NCBI RefSeq assembly: GCF_900230195.1
Contig: NZ_OCNE01000006.1
Span: forward strand, 62,001 to 126,000
Reading direction: 5' to 3'
Source: Streptomyces zhaozhouensis
Lineage (GTDB): Bacteria > Actinomycetota > Actinomycetes > Streptomycetales > Streptomycetaceae
DNA length: 64,000 bases
Positions 17,669 to 27,523 of the stretch are shown piece by piece; the stretch's first letter is position 1, and each line of letters starts with the position of its first letter. The position numbers and the translations under genes were made by a program. The notes under the pieces were generated by a model. It had not been told where the DNA came from. It did not search any database and worked only from the letters and a program-made list of their open reading frames with translations.

Positions 17669-18685
17669 ATGACGCGAAACGCGGAGAGCGGGGTGGCGAA
17701 GTCCCAGGGCACCCCGCCCGAGGACGCGGGAAGCGAGGCGGCCGTCACCCACGGGATGAACGTCGTCGCCCGCTCCCAGGGCCAGTTGGTGCGCCGCCGG
17801 TTCTTCCGGCACAAGGGCGCGCTGGCCGGCATGGTGCTGTTCTTCCTGGTGGTGATCCTCGCGGTCACCAGCATCGGCGCCGGACCCATCCCCGGCTGGT
17901 GGGACAAGGACCCGTCCACCACCGGCTCGGTCGTCGGCGAGGGCCGGCCCACCCTGTCGGTGGTGCCCGGGTTCCTCGGCGGCGGCGGGGTGAGCCTCGG
18001 CGAGCACCCGTTCGGCCAGGACAACGTGGGCCGCGACTACTTCGCCCTGACGATGCGCGGCGCCCAGGTGTCGCTGCTGATCGCGGTGATCGTCGGTCTG
18101 GTGGCGACCCTGGTCGGCACCGTGATCGGCGCGCTCGCCGGCTACCTCAGGGGCTGGGTCGAGGCCGCGCTGATGCGGGTCACCGACGTGGTGATCGCCG
18201 TGCCGACGCTGCTGCTCGCCGGGCTGATCGGGGTGATCGTCGCGGGCAAGGGAGTGCTGCTCTTCGCGGTCTTCCTCGGCCTGTGCATGTGGACGCAGAT
18301 CGCCCGGCTGGTGCGCGGGGAGGTGCTGTCGCTGCGGGAGAAGGAGTACGTGGAGGCGGCCCGTTCGGTCGGCACCTCGGCCGGGCGGATCATCTTCAAG
18401 CACATCCTGCCCAACACGGTCGGCATCATCATCGTCTCGGCGACGCTGACCATCGCCGGCGCGGTGCTCACCGAGTCGGCGCTGTCCTTCCTCAACCTGG
18501 GTGTCCGCCCCCCCGACACCTCGCTGGGCCGGCTGATCACCGACTACCGCACGGCGTTGAGCGTGCGGCCCTGGCTCTTCTACTGGCCGGGCGCCTTCAT
18601 CATCGCGATCGCCCTGTCGGTGAACTTCATCGGCGACGGCCTGCGCGACGCCTTCGACCCCCGACAGACCCGGGTGCGTGACTGA
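17669..18685 (+). CDS. Oligopeptide ABC importer, permease 2 (OppC/DppC-like)
   Basis: A 338-residue permease with the OppC N-terminal segment ([25 protein letters not shown]), an external loop containing [18 protein letters not shown] and five further helices. The EAA loop reads [32 protein letters not shown] lies upstream of the ATG. Its stop overlaps the next ATG by one base (TGATG), so translation is coupled to the ATPase gene. Confidence 0.94.
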   Translation: MTRNAESGVAKSQGTPPEDAGSEAAVTHGMNVVARSQGQLVRRRFFRHKGALAGMVLFFLVVILAVTSIGAGPIPGWWDKDPSTTGSVVGEGRPTLSVVPGFLGGGGVSLGEHPFGQDNVGRDYFALTMRGAQVSLLIAVIVGLVATLVGTVIGALAGYLRGWVEAALMRVTDVVIAVPTLLLAGLIGVIVAGKGVLLFAVFLGLCMWTQIARLVRGEVLSLREKEYVEAARSVGTSAGRIIFKHILPNTVGIIIVSATLTIAGAVLTESALSFLNLGVRPPDTSLGRLITDYRTALSVRPWLFYWPGAFIIAIALSVNFIGDGLRDAFDPRQTRVRD

Positions 18686-19827
18686 TGTCCCTGACTCCCC
18701 CCATCAAATCCCCGTCCGCGTCGCCACCCCCGGGGGAGGCGGCGGTGACGGAGACCGCAGAAGAGGTGCACGCCGCCCGCACGCTGGCCGACGCCAGGCC
18801 GCCCACGGACGAGGAGATCCTGACCGTCGACGACCTGACGGTCGAGTTCCCCACCGACGACGGCGTGGTGCGGGCGGTGCGCGGCCTGAGCTACACGCTG
18901 CGCTCCCGCGAGGTGCTGGGCATCGTCGGCGAGTCCGGCTCCGGCAAGTCCGTCTCGTCGATGGCGATCATGGGCCTGCTGCCGAGGACGGCCCGGATCC
19001 GCGGCTCGATCCGCTACCGGGGCCAGGAGCTGCTGTCGCTCCGGCCCAAGGAGCAAAGGGCGCTGCGCGGACGGAAGATCGCGATGATCTTCCAGGACCC
19101 GATGACCTCGCTGAACCCGGTGCGCAGCATCGGCGACCAACTGGCCGAGGCGGTGCTGGCGCACCATCTGGTGCCGCGCCGGCAGGCGTTGGCGCGGGCG
19201 CGGGAGATGCTGGACCTGGTCGGCATCCCGCAGGCGGAGCGGCGGCTGAAGGCGTATCCGCACGAGTTCTCCGGCGGGATGCGGCAGCGGGTCATGATCG
19301 CGATGGCGATCATCAACAACCCCGACGTGATCATCGCGGACGAGCCGACCACCGCGCTCGACGTGACGGTCCAGGCGCAGATCCTGGAGAAACTGCTGGA
19401 GGTCAAGGACGAGGTCAACGCGGCGATCCTGATGATCACCCACGACCTCGGCGTGATCGCCGGCATGGCCCACCGCACGCTGGTGATGTACGCCGGCAAG
19501 CCGGTCGAGGTCGCCGCGACCGACGACGTCTTCTACGAGCCCCGGATGCCCTACACGGCCGGTCTGCTGGGCTCGATCCCGGCGCTGGACGGCGAGCGCG
19601 ACGCACGGCTGCGGCCGATCGGCGGCAGCCCGCCCTCGCTGATCTCGCTGCCGCCCGGCTGCCCGTTCTCGCCGCGCTGCCCGCTGGCCACGGACGTCTG
19701 CCGCACGGAGGAGCCGGGACTGACCGACGTCGGCGACGGGCACAGGGCCGCGTGCCACCACAGCGGGCGACTGGCCGAGGCCGAGGACGCCACGGCGTTC
19801 TTCCGCACCCCGAAGGAGGGCCGATGA
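18685..19827 (+). CDS. Oligopeptide ABC importer, ATPase 1 (OppD-like)
   Basis: A 380-residue ATPase with Walker [10 protein letters not shown]-loop [11 protein letters not shown], signature FSGGMRQRV, Walker B IIADEPT and switch HDLGV. The C-terminal oligopeptide-transporter extension has the four-cysteine cluster [14 protein letters not shown]...ACHH that in some family members holds an Fe-S cluster. A ~45-residue N-terminal extension precedes the nucleotide-binding domain. It overlaps the second ATPase gene by ATGA. Confidence 0.94.
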   Translation: MSLTPPIKSPSASPPPGEAAVTETAEEVHAARTLADARPPTDEEILTVDDLTVEFPTDDGVVRAVRGLSYTLRSREVLGIVGESGSGKSVSSMAIMGLLPRTARIRGSIRYRGQELLSLRPKEQRALRGRKIAMIFQDPMTSLNPVRSIGDQLAEAVLAHHLVPRRQALARAREMLDLVGIPQAERRLKAYPHEFSGGMRQRVMIAMAIINNPDVIIADEPTTALDVTVQAQILEKLLEVKDEVNAAILMITHDLGVIAGMAHRTLVMYAGKPVEVAATDDVFYEPRMPYTAGLLGSIPALDGERDARLRPIGGSPPSLISLPPGCPFSPRCPLATDVCRTEEPGLTDVGDGHRAACHHSGRLAEAEDATAFFRTPKEGR

Positions 19828-20891
19828 CCGCGACGACCGGGCTGGAGAAGGAAGGCGACGCGAGGGAGTTGCTGCGGGTCGAGGACCTGGTGGTCAACTT
19901 CCCGGTGCGCGGCGGGGGTCTGGTGCGCCGCGTGGTCGGCCAGGTCCAGGCGGTGAGCGGGGTGTCGTTCGCCGTCAACGAGGGCGAGACGCTGGGCGTG
20001 GTCGGCGAGTCCGGCTGCGGCAAGTCGACGACGGGCCGCGCGCTGCTCCAACTGATCAAGCCGACCTCGGGCTCGGTCCGGTTCGACGGCCAGGAGATCA
20101 CCGGGCTGCGGGCCGCCCAGCTGCGCCCGGTGCAGCGCAAGGCCGGCATGGTCTTCCAGGACCCGTACGCCTCGCTCAACCCGAAGCTGCCGGTGAACGA
20201 CATCATCGCCGAGCCGCTGAAGGTGCAGGGACTGTGGCGGGACGGCGGCCGGGCCCGGGTCGCCGAGCTGCTGGAGCTGGTCGGCCTCAGCCCCGAGCAC
20301 GGCAACCGCTACCCGCACGAGTTCTCCGGCGGCCAGCGCCAGCGCATCGGCATCGCGCGGGCGTTGGCGCTCCAGCCGAAGCTGCTGGTGCTGGACGAGC
20401 CGGTCTCCGCGCTGGACGTCTCGGTCCAGGCCGGGGTGGTCAACCTGCTGGAGGACCTCCAGGAACGGCTGGGCGTGGCCTATGTGTTCATCGCCCACGA
20501 CCTGTCGGTGGTGCGCCACATCTCCGACCGGGTCGCGGTGATGTACCTGGGCAAGGTCGTCGAGACCGGCACCAGGGACGAGGTCTACGAGCGGCCCTCG
20601 CACCCCTACACCCAGGCGCTGCTGTCGGCCGCGCCGCTGGCCGACCCGCGCCGCGAGCGGGAACGGCGGCGCACGGTGCTGACCGGGGACGTGCCGAGCC
20701 CGCTGGACCCGCCGAGCGGGTGCCGCTTCCGCACCCGCTGCTGGAAGGCCCAGGACATCTGCGCGACCGAGGAGCCCGAGCTGCGCGACCGTGGCACCGG
20801 GCACCCGGTGGCCTGCCACTTCGCGGAGGAGGCCGGTCCCGGGGTGGTCGCGGCGGCCGAGGCGCCGGCGGGTGGGGCGAAGGACGACTGA
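19824..20891 (+). CDS. Oligopeptide ABC importer, ATPase 2 (OppF-like)
   Basis: A 355-residue ATPase starting [17 protein letters not shown]. It has Walker [10 protein letters not shown]-loop [12 protein letters not shown], signature FSGGQRQRI, Walker [14 protein letters not shown] and switch HDLSVVRH. The C-terminal cysteine cluster reads [14 protein letters not shown]...ACHF. It is the last gene of the opp operon and probably forms the ATPase heterodimer with the preceding subunit. A hairpin follows the stop. Confidence 0.94.
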   Translation: MTATTGLEKEGDARELLRVEDLVVNFPVRGGGLVRRVVGQVQAVSGVSFAVNEGETLGVVGESGCGKSTTGRALLQLIKPTSGSVRFDGQEITGLRAAQLRPVQRKAGMVFQDPYASLNPKLPVNDIIAEPLKVQGLWRDGGRARVAELLELVGLSPEHGNRYPHEFSGGQRQRIGIARALALQPKLLVLDEPVSALDVSVQAGVVNLLEDLQERLGVAYVFIAHDLSVVRHISDRVAVMYLGKVVETGTRDEVYERPSHPYTQALLSAAPLADPRRERERRRTVLTGDVPSPLDPPSGCRFRTRCWKAQDICATEEPELRDRGTGHPVACHFAEEAGPGVVAAAEAPAGGAKDD

Positions 20892-20895
20892 GCCC

Positions 20896-20931
20896 GGCGG
20901 GCGCCGGACCCTGCCACGGTCGGCGCCCGCC
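20896..20931. terminator. Terminator between convergent genes
   Basis: A perfect 11-bp stem (GGCGGGCGCCG / CGGCGCCCGCC) with a 14-nt loop, 5 bp after the opp stop and about 50 bp from the convergent thiamine-binding gene. It can serve both directions. Confidence 0.65.
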
Positions 20932-20982
20932 CGTTCGGCTCTCCGCCCCTGCGACAGGACCGTCCGCCAGGGGCGGTCCTCG

Positions 20983-21300
20983 TCAGGGGCTGTCGTCGTC
21001 CCGCGCGCCGTCCGCGAGGAGTTCCTCGACGCGCCGGACCTTGGCGTCCAGGCCGTCGGTGACGCCGCGCCTGATGTCGGCCTTGAGCACCAGACTGACC
21101 CGCCCCGCCCTGGCCTCGACGGCGGCGACGGCGTCCCTGACCACCGCCATCACCTCGTCCCAGTCGCCTTCGAGCGAGGTGAACATGGCGTCCGTGCGGT
21201 ACGGCAGCCCGCTGTCGCGGACCACCCGCACGGCCTCGGCGACCTCCTCGCCCACGTCCTCACCGGCGCCGACGGGGGTCACGGAGAACGCGACGATCAC
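20983..21300 (-). CDS. MTH1187 family thiamine-binding protein
   Basis: A 105-residue ferredoxin-like-fold protein (former DUF77): [23 protein letters not shown] at the N-terminus, then [22 protein letters not shown] and [13 protein letters not shown]. Family members form tetramers and some bind thiamine; the role here is uncertain. The GTG start overlaps the YbjN stop (GTGA), so the two are coupled. Confidence 0.85.
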   Translation of the reverse strand: MIVAFSVTPVGAGEDVGEEVAEAVRVVRDSGLPYRTDAMFTSLEGDWDEVMAVVRDAVAAVEARAGRVSLVLKADIRRGVTDGLDAKVRRVEELLADGARDDDSP

Positions 21301-21962
21301 GCCGAGTCCCCCGGCTTCCGGGTGTCGTTCCCGCCCTCGCCCGCGTCGGACCCGGCCGCCGGCTCGTCGGAGGCGTCGGCGACGGTGTCGCCGTTCTCCT
21401 CACCGTCCGAGCCCTCGGTGCCCTCGGCGTCGTCGACGTCCTTGGCCAGCCCCAGGCGCTCCACCAGCCACCGGTCGAACTCCATGCCGGCGCGCACCCA
21501 GCTGACGACGCTCGCCACGAAGTGGTCGAACGCGACACCGGCGCCCAGCAGCATGTGCACGTCGCCGACGAGGCGCACGGTGCCGTCGTCGTTGGTGTGC
21601 GTGTAGACCTTGGGCCACAGGGTGGTGTGGTTCCACTCGTCGACGCTCTCCAGCAGCCGGGGCTTGTCGTCGAGCGTGTGGGGGCGCGCGTAGAAGGTGC
21701 GCACCGAGAGCACGCGCTGCTTCTCCTCGCCCCGGAACATGAAGTACATCCGGTACTGCTTCCAGGGCGCCACCAGGTCGCCCTGCTTGTCCACCACGTA
21801 CTTCAGCTGCATCCGGTCGAGGAGCTGCTTGAGCAGGTCCTGGTTCGGCATGATCGGGCCGGTCGGCTTCGCCGCCCTCGGCTGATCTTCCTGGCCGCCC
21901 TGCTGCTCGGGCTTGTCGGACCGCCCCCCGAAGTTCGGGATGGCGGACGGGTCAACGGACAC
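21297..21962 (-). CDS. YbjN domain protein
   Basis: A 221-residue protein (sensory-regulator-like YbjN family). The domain spans ~35-165, with [48 protein letters not shown] and [15 protein letters not shown], and then an acidic Asp/Glu/Gly-rich tail. GTG 21962 was chosen because AAGGGA lies upstream and the protein then opens [13 protein letters not shown]; an ATG 36 bp upstream is possible. Function is unknown; relatives have been compared to secretion chaperones. It overlaps the thiamine-binding gene by 4 bp. Confidence 0.82.
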   Translation of the reverse strand: MSVDPSAIPNFGGRSDKPEQQGGQEDQPRAAKPTGPIMPNQDLLKQLLDRMQLKYVVDKQGDLVAPWKQYRMYFMFRGEEKQRVLSVRTFYARPHTLDDKPRLLESVDEWNHTTLWPKVYTHTNDDGTVRLVGDVHMLLGAGVAFDHFVASVVSWVRAGMEFDRWLVERLGLAKDVDDAEGTEGSDGEENGDTVADASDEPAAGSDAGEGGNDTRKPGDSA

Positions 21963-22077
21963 GGGGGGTCCCTTCGTACGGATTAGCGGACTCCCCATCC
22001 TCCCCCACCACCGCCCCCGCCGGGCAACCAGCAGGAACGGTGCATGTCCCCCCAAGCCGCGCCCACAGGCGCGTGCC

Positions 22078-22110
22078 GGGGCGCGGGGAACCGCGCGAGC
22101 GACCCCGCCG
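22078..22110. repeat. Dispersed Streptomyces-type intergenic repeat
   Basis: GGGGCGCGGGGAACCGCGCG can fold as a short hairpin and resembles the very common Streptomyces intergenic string. Related copies are at ~35.30 kb and, more weakly, at 422-545. It lies in the 202-bp gap between clpB and the YbjN gene. Confidence 0.6.
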
Positions 22111-22164
22111 GGGCGCCGACGACGGCACCCCGCCGCCACCGCCCCGGACCGTGGTCGCCCCCGC

Positions 22165-24768
22165 CTACGCCGGAGGCGGAGGCGCCTGCGGCTCGACGGT
22201 GAGGTCGCCGTCCAGCGCCGCGTCCACCAGGACCGTCGCCCCGTCCCGCACCTCACCGGCGAGGATGCGCCGCGCGAGCCTGTCGCCGACCGCCGTCTGC
22301 ACCAGCCGCCGCAGCGGCCGCGCCCCGTACGCCGGGTCGTGGCCCTGGATCGCCAGCCACTCCAGCGCCAGGTCGGTGACCTCCAGCGTCAGCCGCCGGT
22401 CGGCCAGCCGCCGCTGCATCGCCGCCACCTGCAACGCCGCGATCCGCCGCAGCTCCTCGCCGTCCAGCGTCCGGAAGACCACCAGGTCGTCCAGGCGGTT
22501 CAGGAACTCGGGCCGGAACGCGGCGCGCACCGCCGCCAGCACCTCCTCGCGCTGCTGCTCCGGCTTGGCCAGCGGGTCGGTCAGGTGCTGGCTGCCCAGG
22601 TTGGACGTGAGGATCAGCAGGGTGTTGCGGAAGTCGACCGTGCGGCCCTGCCCGTCGGTGAGCCGACCGTCGTCCAGCACCTGGAGCAGCGTGTCGAAGA
22701 CCTCCGGGTGCGCCTTCTCCACCTCGTCCAGCAGCACCACCGTGTAGGGGCGGCGGCGCACCGCCTCCGTGAGCTGGCCGCCCTCCTCGTAGCCGACGTA
22801 GCCGGGCGGGGCGCCGACCAGCCGCGCCACCGAGTGCTTCTCGGAGTACTCGCTCATGTCGACGCGCACCATGGCGCGTTCGTCGTCGAAGAGGAAGTCG
22901 GCCAGCGCCTTGGCCAGCTCGGTCTTGCCGACGCCCGTCGGGCCGAGGAAGAGGAAGGAACCGGTCGGCCGGTCCGGGTCCGCCACCCCGGCCCGCGCGC
23001 GGCGCACCGCGTCGGAGACGGCGGTGACCGCCTCCCGCTGGCCGATCAGCCGGCGGCCCAGCTCCTCCTCCATCCGCAGCAGCTTCTCGGTCTCGCCCTC
23101 CAGCAGCCGGCCGGCGGGGATGCCCGTCCAGGAGGAGACGACGTCGGCGATCTCGTCCGGGCCGACCTCCTCCTTGACCATCGTGTCCTTCTTGGCCTCC
23201 TCCTCGGCCTCCGAAGCGGCGGCCAGCTCGCGCTCCAGCGAGGGGATCTCGCCGTGCAGCAGCTTGGAGGCGGCCTCCAGGTCGCCCTCGCGCTGGGCGC
23301 GCTCCGCGACGCCGCGGGCCTCGTCGAGGCGCTCCTTCAGCTCGCCGACCCTGTTGAGCCCCTGCTTCTCCTTCTCCCAGCGGGCGGTCAGGCCGCGCAG
23401 CTCCTCCTCGCGGTCCGCCAGCTCGGCGCGGAGTCGGCCGAGCCGCTGGCGCGAGCCGACGTCCGACTCGTTGGCGAGCGCCAGCTCCTCCATCCGCAGC
23501 CGGTCGACGGCCCGCCGCAGCTCGTCGATCTCCACCGGCGAGGAGTCGATCTCCATCCGCAGCCGGGAGGCGGCCTCGTCGACGAGGTCGATCGCCTTGT
23601 CCGGCAGGAAGCGGGAGGTGATGTAGCGGTCGGAGAGGGTGGCGGCGGCCACCAGCGCGCCGTCCGCGATCTGCACCTTGTGGTGCGCCTCGTAGCGGCC
23701 CTTCAGTCCGCGCAGGATCGCGATCGAGTCCTCCACGTCGGGCTCGGCGACCAGCACCTGCTGGAAGCGGCGCTCCAGCGCGGCGTCCTTCTCGATGCGC
23801 TCGCGGTACTCGTCGAGCGTCGTCGCGCCGACCATCCGCAGCTCGCCCCTGGCCAGCATGGGCTTGAGCATGTTCCCCGCGTCCATCGCGGAGTCGCCGC
23901 CCGCGCCGGCGCCGACGACCGTGTGCAGCTCGTCGATGAACGTGATGATCTGGCCGTCGCTCGACCTGATCTCGCCCAGCACCGTCTTCAGCCGCTCCTC
24001 GAACTCGCCCCGGTACTTGGCGCCGGCCACCATGGCGCCCAGGTCGAGCGAGACCAACCGCTTGTCGCGCAGCGACTCGGGCACGTCCCCCTTGATGATG
24101 CGCTGCGCCAGCCCCTCGACGACGGCGGTCTTGCCGACGCCCGGCTCGCCGATCAGCACCGGGTTGTTCTTCGTCCGGCGGGAGAGGACCTGCACGACGC
24201 GGCGGATCTCGTGGTCCCGGCCGATCACCGGGTCGAGCCGGCCCTCGCGGGCCGCCGCCGTCAGGTCGGTGCCGAACTTCTCCAGCGCCTTGTAGGTCCC
24301 CTCCGGGTCGGCCGAGGTCACCCGGCGCTCCCCGCGCGCGGACTGGAACGCCTCCTCAAGCCGCTCGGCCTTCGCCCCCTGCTCGGTGAGCAGCCCGCCG
24401 GCCTGGCCGCCCCTGGCGGCCAGCCCCATGAGCAGGTGCTCGGTCGAGACGAACGTGTCCCCCAGCCGCCCGGCCCGCTGCTGGGCGTCGGCCAGCACGG
24501 CCAGCAGCTCCCGGTTCGGCTGCGGACGCGCGACGGACGCGCCCTGCACCTGCGGCAACTGCCCGAGCAGCCGCTCGGCGCCCGACCGCAGCGCGGCCTG
24601 GTCGGCCTCGACGGCGGCCAGCAGATCCTGCACGTTCTCGTTGTCCCGGCCGGTGAGCAGCGCCAGCAGCAGATGCTCCGGGGTGATGTCGGGATGCCCC
24701 TCGGTGAGCGCGCGCTGGCTGGCGCCGCTGATGGCGTCCCGACTCCTGTTGGTCAACTCGGCGTTCAC
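22165..24768 (-). CDS. clpB: ClpB protein disaggregase
   Basis: An 867-residue Hsp100 chaperone that, with DnaK, rescues aggregated proteins. The N-terminal repeat domain starts [20 protein letters not shown]1 has Walker A GEPGVGKT and [13 protein letters not shown] coiled-coil middle domain (~400-520) contains [15 protein letters not shown]2 has Walker A GPTGVGKT, Walker [12 protein letters not shown] and sensor LTSNLGSQ, and a Pro-rich end follows. GTG 24768 was chosen for the strong GGAGGAG 9 nt upstream and the standard N-terminus. A HAIR operator lies 66 bp upstream. Confidence 0.97.
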   Translation of the reverse strand: MNAELTNRSRDAISGASQRALTEGHPDITPEHLLLALLTGRDNENVQDLLAAVEADQAALRSGAERLLGQLPQVQGASVARPQPNRELLAVLADAQQRAGRLGDTFVSTEHLLMGLAARGGQAGGLLTEQGAKAERLEEAFQSARGERRVTSADPEGTYKALEKFGTDLTAAAREGRLDPVIGRDHEIRRVVQVLSRRTKNNPVLIGEPGVGKTAVVEGLAQRIIKGDVPESLRDKRLVSLDLGAMVAGAKYRGEFEERLKTVLGEIRSSDGQIITFIDELHTVVGAGAGGDSAMDAGNMLKPMLARGELRMVGATTLDEYRERIEKDAALERRFQQVLVAEPDVEDSIAILRGLKGRYEAHHKVQIADGALVAAATLSDRYITSRFLPDKAIDLVDEAASRLRMEIDSSPVEIDELRRAVDRLRMEELALANESDVGSRQRLGRLRAELADREEELRGLTARWEKEKQGLNRVGELKERLDEARGVAERAQREGDLEAASKLLHGEIPSLERELAAASEAEEEAKKDTMVKEEVGPDEIADVVSSWTGIPAGRLLEGETEKLLRMEEELGRRLIGQREAVTAVSDAVRRARAGVADPDRPTGSFLFLGPTGVGKTELAKALADFLFDDERAMVRVDMSEYSEKHSVARLVGAPPGYVGYEEGGQLTEAVRRRPYTVVLLDEVEKAHPEVFDTLLQVLDDGRLTDGQGRTVDFRNTLLILTSNLGSQHLTDPLAKPEQQREEVLAAVRAAFRPEFLNRLDDLVVFRTLDGEELRRIAALQVAAMQRRLADRRLTLEVTDLALEWLAIQGHDPAYGARPLRRLVQTAVGDRLARRILAGEVRDGATVLVDAALDGDLTVEPQAPPPPA

Positions 24769-24833
24769 TTCGCGGTACTCCTCCGATCCCACGGCCACCC
24801 TGCTCCGGCCCTGCCAGAGCTTACGTGCGATTA

Positions 24834-24854
24834 GTTGAGCGTACCTCACTCAAG
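24834..24854. promoter_or_regulatory. HAIR operator (HspR site) of clpB
   Basis: GTTGAGC-N7-ACTCAAG matches the HAIR consensus CTTGAGT-N7-ACTCAAG at 12 of 14 arm positions with the correct 7-bp spacer. It sits just upstream of clpB and predicts HspR repression released by heat. Confidence 0.88.
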
Positions 24855-25020
24855 CTCCTGGCGGGGGCCACCGAGCAAGCCGCGGGACGGTGATCACCCA
24901 CCCCGTGGCCCGCGTCAACGAAGAGCCGAACTTCCCCACCTTCGTGTGCTTGACACCCTCGCCGCTGGCCCCGGCACGGCGTCCTCGAAAGACTGGTTCC
25001 CTGACAGGAGAGGAGGCACT

Positions 25021-25632
25021 ATGACACTCATGGTTGCCCAGAACTCCGGACTCGCGTCGGCCGACGACCCCGGCGCGGGGACACCGGATGACATCCTCGA
25101 CGTGGCTCTACGCGGCCTGGAGGTTCCCGAGGGCTTCCGGGTGGAGGTCTTCGAGGAGGAGATCGTCGTGACCCCGCCCCCGGACGGCGACCACGAGTAC
25201 ATGGTGGCCGCGCTGGCGCGTGAGGTTCTGCTCCGCGCCAAGGTGGAGATGCTCAGCGCAGGCAACAAGGGGCTGCTGCTGCCGCGCGGTGGCCTCTTCC
25301 CGCTCAACCGCGTGGTGCCCGACGCGACGTTCGCACCGCTCGCCTCCGAGCCGTTCCGGGGCGCCCCCGCGTGGATGACACCCGAGGGCGTGTCCATGGT
25401 TGCCGAGATCACCAGCTCACGGCCCGAGCGGGACCGCGTCGACAAGTTGCTGGCCTACGCGCAGGGCGGCATCCCTCTCTACCTGCTGATCGACCGCGAC
25501 CGGCGCGCGGCGACGCTGTTCAGCGAGCCCTCGCCACAGGGATACGCACAACACCACCAGGTCCTGCTCGGCAAGCCCCTCCCGCTCCCCGACCCGTTCG
25601 CCTTCGACCTCGACACCGGCCGCCTGCTCTGA
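25021..25632 (+). CDS. Uma2 family (DUF820) putative nuclease
   Basis: A 203-residue PD-(D/E)XK-fold protein of the Uma2 family: GFRVEVFEEEIVVTPPPDGDHEYMV, VVPDATFAP and VSMVAEITSSRPERDRVDKLLAYAQGGIPLYLLIDRD. The presumed catalytic acids are the Asp of PDATF and the Glu of AEITS, followed by Asp/Lys of the DRVDKLL helix. GGAGAGGAGG precedes the ATG. The family is abundant in Streptomyces and its role is unproven. A paralogue follows 176 bp downstream, with an identical 64-bp 3' end. Confidence 0.87.
   Translation: MTLMVAQNSGLASADDPGAGTPDDILDVALRGLEVPEGFRVEVFEEEIVVTPPPDGDHEYMVAALAREVLLRAKVEMLSAGNKGLLLPRGGLFPLNRVVPDATFAPLASEPFRGAPAWMTPEGVSMVAEITSSRPERDRVDKLLAYAQGGIPLYLLIDRDRRAATLFSEPSPQGYAQHHQVLLGKPLPLPDPFAFDLDTGRLL
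25569..25632 (+). repeat. 64-bp exact direct repeat, copy 1 (3' end of the intact Uma2 gene)
   Basis: These 64 bases through the stop codon are identical to 26331-26394 at the end of the second Uma2 gene, whereas the rest of the two genes is clearly diverged. This pattern suggests a recent gene-conversion tract. Confidence 0.9.
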
Positions 25633-25808
25633 CCGGGGGCAGTCGACCGCGCCGGAACTCCGGGCGACCTGTCGACGCGGCTCGTCCGCCCTGACTGCCG
25701 GCGGTCAACGGATCGCCCCGTTCAACTCCTTCAGGTGAACGGAGCGGAACGCACCCTCGGCCGCGCCCCTGCCAGGGATGCTGGTCAGCGAGGAAACGGA
25801 GGTGCACT

Positions 25809-26394
25809 ATGACGGTTATGGCGCATGAGCAGTCCATGCCGATCGATGACGACTCCCTCCTGGACGGCTTTCTGGCGTTGGACACGCCCGAGGGCTTCCA
25901 CGCCGAGCTAGTCGAAGGTGAGATCGTCGTGACCCCGCCACCGGTCGGCGCCCACGAGGCGAACTTCAGCCATCTGGTCCGCCAGGTGCTGAGACTCTCG
26001 GCCACCGACATGGACGTCGCGGGGAACAAGGGGCTCGCCCTCCCCGGCGACGGTCGGAAGCTGCGCAACATGACCGTCCCCGACGCCACCTTCGCGCCTT
26101 GCGACCTCGCCCTCTTCGACGACGCGCCCTCGTGGATGGAGCCGGAGGGGGTCGCCCTCGTGGCCGAGATCACCAGTTCCCGCGCCGAGCTGGACCGGGA
26201 GGCCAAGCGCCGCCTCTACGCCCTCGGGGGCCGTCCCCCTCTATCTGCTGATCGACCGGGAGCGGGGGGCCGTCACCCTGCACAGCGAGCCCGCCGGCCG
26301 GGACTACCGGGCGACCTACTCGGTCCCCTACGGCAAGCCCCTCCCGCTCCCCGACCCGTTCGCCTTCGACCTCGACACCGGCCGCCTGCTCTGA
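25809..26394 (+). pseudogene. Second Uma2 family gene, frameshifted
   Basis: It starts MTVMAHEQSM at ATG 25809, with GGAGGTG upstream, and follows the Uma2 pattern through PDATFAP and VALVAEITSSRAELDREAKRRLYALGG. A one-base excess near 26225-26235, in a run of G and C, then moves the frame. The normal continuation (VPLYLLIDRERGAVTLHSEP...) resumes in another frame and ends at the TGA at 26392-26394. Read straight through, the frame has no family similarity beyond the shift. It is either a real frameshift or a sequencing error in the homopolymer. Confidence 0.8.
26331..26394 (+). repeat. 64-bp exact direct repeat, copy 2
   Basis: Identical to 25569-25632. It encodes GKPLPLPDPFAFDLDTGRLL plus the stop in the restored frame of the second Uma2 gene. 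Confidence 0.9.
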
Positions 26395-26431
26395 GCCCCG
26401 GCGGCGGGCGGCCGTGCGGCCGTCGTTCGAC

Positions 26432-26469
26432 CCTCGCCGGCCCCGAAGCCCTCGGAGGGGCCGGCGAGG
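26432..26469. terminator. Bidirectional terminator hairpin
   Basis: A perfect 13-bp stem (CCTCGCCGGCCCC / GGGGCCGGCGAGG) with a 12-nt loop between the convergent Uma2 pseudogene and protease gene. Confidence 0.75.
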
Positions 26470-26532
26470 AGAATGTCCCGTCCTATCAGTTCCCCGGCCC
26501 CGGAAGCCAGTTGGGCCCACCGGCACCGGCCC

Positions 26533-27369
26533 TCACCTGTCCGAGAGGGGCACCTCCGGGCCGGCGGGCAAGGTGTCGCCGGCGGCCTCCGCGCCCGCCG
26601 CGGCGAGGAGGGGGCGGGCCGCCTCGGGGTAGGGGCGGCCGACGACCTGCCCTTCGCCGCTGCCGACGGACATGACCGCGACCACCGTGCCGGACTCGGT
26701 CTCGGCGTCGTAGTCCTGGATCCAGGGCCCGCCGCTCGAACCGGCCGTCAGGTCGCAGCCGTCGAGCAGCAGCCCGCCCAGGTTGACCGGCTCGGCCTCG
26801 TTCTCGTCGAGCACGTTGGTCTCGCCCGCGCAGTACCGCAGCGACTCGCCGTCGTACGGGTCGGCCGCCGGGTAGCCGAGGACCGCGACCTCGCCGCTCT
26901 CCCGCACCGGCTCGAACCGCAACGCGTTGGCGCCGACGGCCTCCTGAACGGTCACCCCGTCCTTCGGCTCCAGCGTCAGGAACGCGTAGTCGTGCGGGAG
27001 GATCGCGCCGGTCTCGCCGTTCGGGTCCCACTCCTCGGGGAGATGGAACGCGGAGACCCGCCAGCCGTCCTTGCGGTAGCTGTCCCTGCCGTGGTCGTAC
27101 GCCGGCACGAAGTAGACGTCCCCCGGGGCGCTCGGGCTCTCCCGCGCGCTGACGCAGTGCGCCGCCGTCGCGACGACGCTGCCGTTGGGCGCGTCGACGA
27201 CCGCGCCCGAGCAGAGCCCGAGACGGCCGTCGCCGGCCTCCCAGATGATCTTCCCCACCGTGTTCACCGTCCCCTGGGCCCAGGGGTCGGCGGCCACCGC
27301 CGGGGGCGCCGTGACGAACAGCGCCGCCACGACGGCGGCGACGGCTATGGGAAGGCGCACAAGGTTCAT
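26533..27369 (-). CDS. Secreted trypsin-like serine protease
   Basis: A 278-residue exported protein. The signal peptide (MNLVRLPIAVAAVVAALFVTAPPAVA|AD) is followed by a chymotrypsin-fold domain. The triad is visible as His in ATAAHC, Asp in LPHDYAFLTL and Ser in TAGSSGGPW. Cysteines in LCSG, AAHC, RYCAG and DGCDL fit the usual disulfides. ATG 27369 has GAGGG 8 nt upstream, better than the GTG three codons earlier. Substrate unknown. Confidence 0.88.
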   Translation of the reverse strand: MNLVRLPIAVAAVVAALFVTAPPAVAADPWAQGTVNTVGKIIWEAGDGRLGLCSGAVVDAPNGSVVATAAHCVSARESPSAPGDVYFVPAYDHGRDSYRKDGWRVSAFHLPEEWDPNGETGAILPHDYAFLTLEPKDGVTVQEAVGANALRFEPVRESGEVAVLGYPAADPYDGESLRYCAGETNVLDENEAEPVNLGGLLLDGCDLTAGSSGGPWIQDYDAETESGTVVAVMSVGSGEGQVVGRPYPEAARPLLAAAGAEAAGDTLPAGPEVPLSDR

Positions 27370-27487
27370 AACGAACACCCTCGGATCGCCCCGGGGTGAA
27401 GTCCAGCCACTCTCCGCCGAACGAGTGGGTGATGTCGGATCGGCCCGTGGCGCGGCACGTTGACACCCCGCGCGGGCGCACGCCCGG

Positions 27488-27517
27488 CTGACGTTTCGCC
27501 AGGTGCGCGCCTAGGAT
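27488..27517 (+). promoter_or_regulatory. Promoter of the PAP2 gene, apparently leaderless
   Basis: CTGACG (27488-27493) and TAGGAT (27512-27517) are 18 bp apart. The ATG at 27524 is 6 bp past the -10 with no Shine-Dalgarno sequence, so the transcript probably starts at the initiation codon. Confidence 0.5.
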
Positions 27518-27523
27518 CGGGCC

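Noticed and set aside
16130..18403. A 757-codon minus-strand open frame opposite the two opp permease genes
   Set aside because: Shadow frame rich in Arg/Asp/His/Gln with no motif; the plus strand has two textbook permeases.
21913..24834. A 973-codon plus-strand open frame opposite clpB
   Set aside because: It is a GC-bias shadow: the translation is Arg/Gln/Leu/His low complexity, while the minus strand encodes a complete ClpB.
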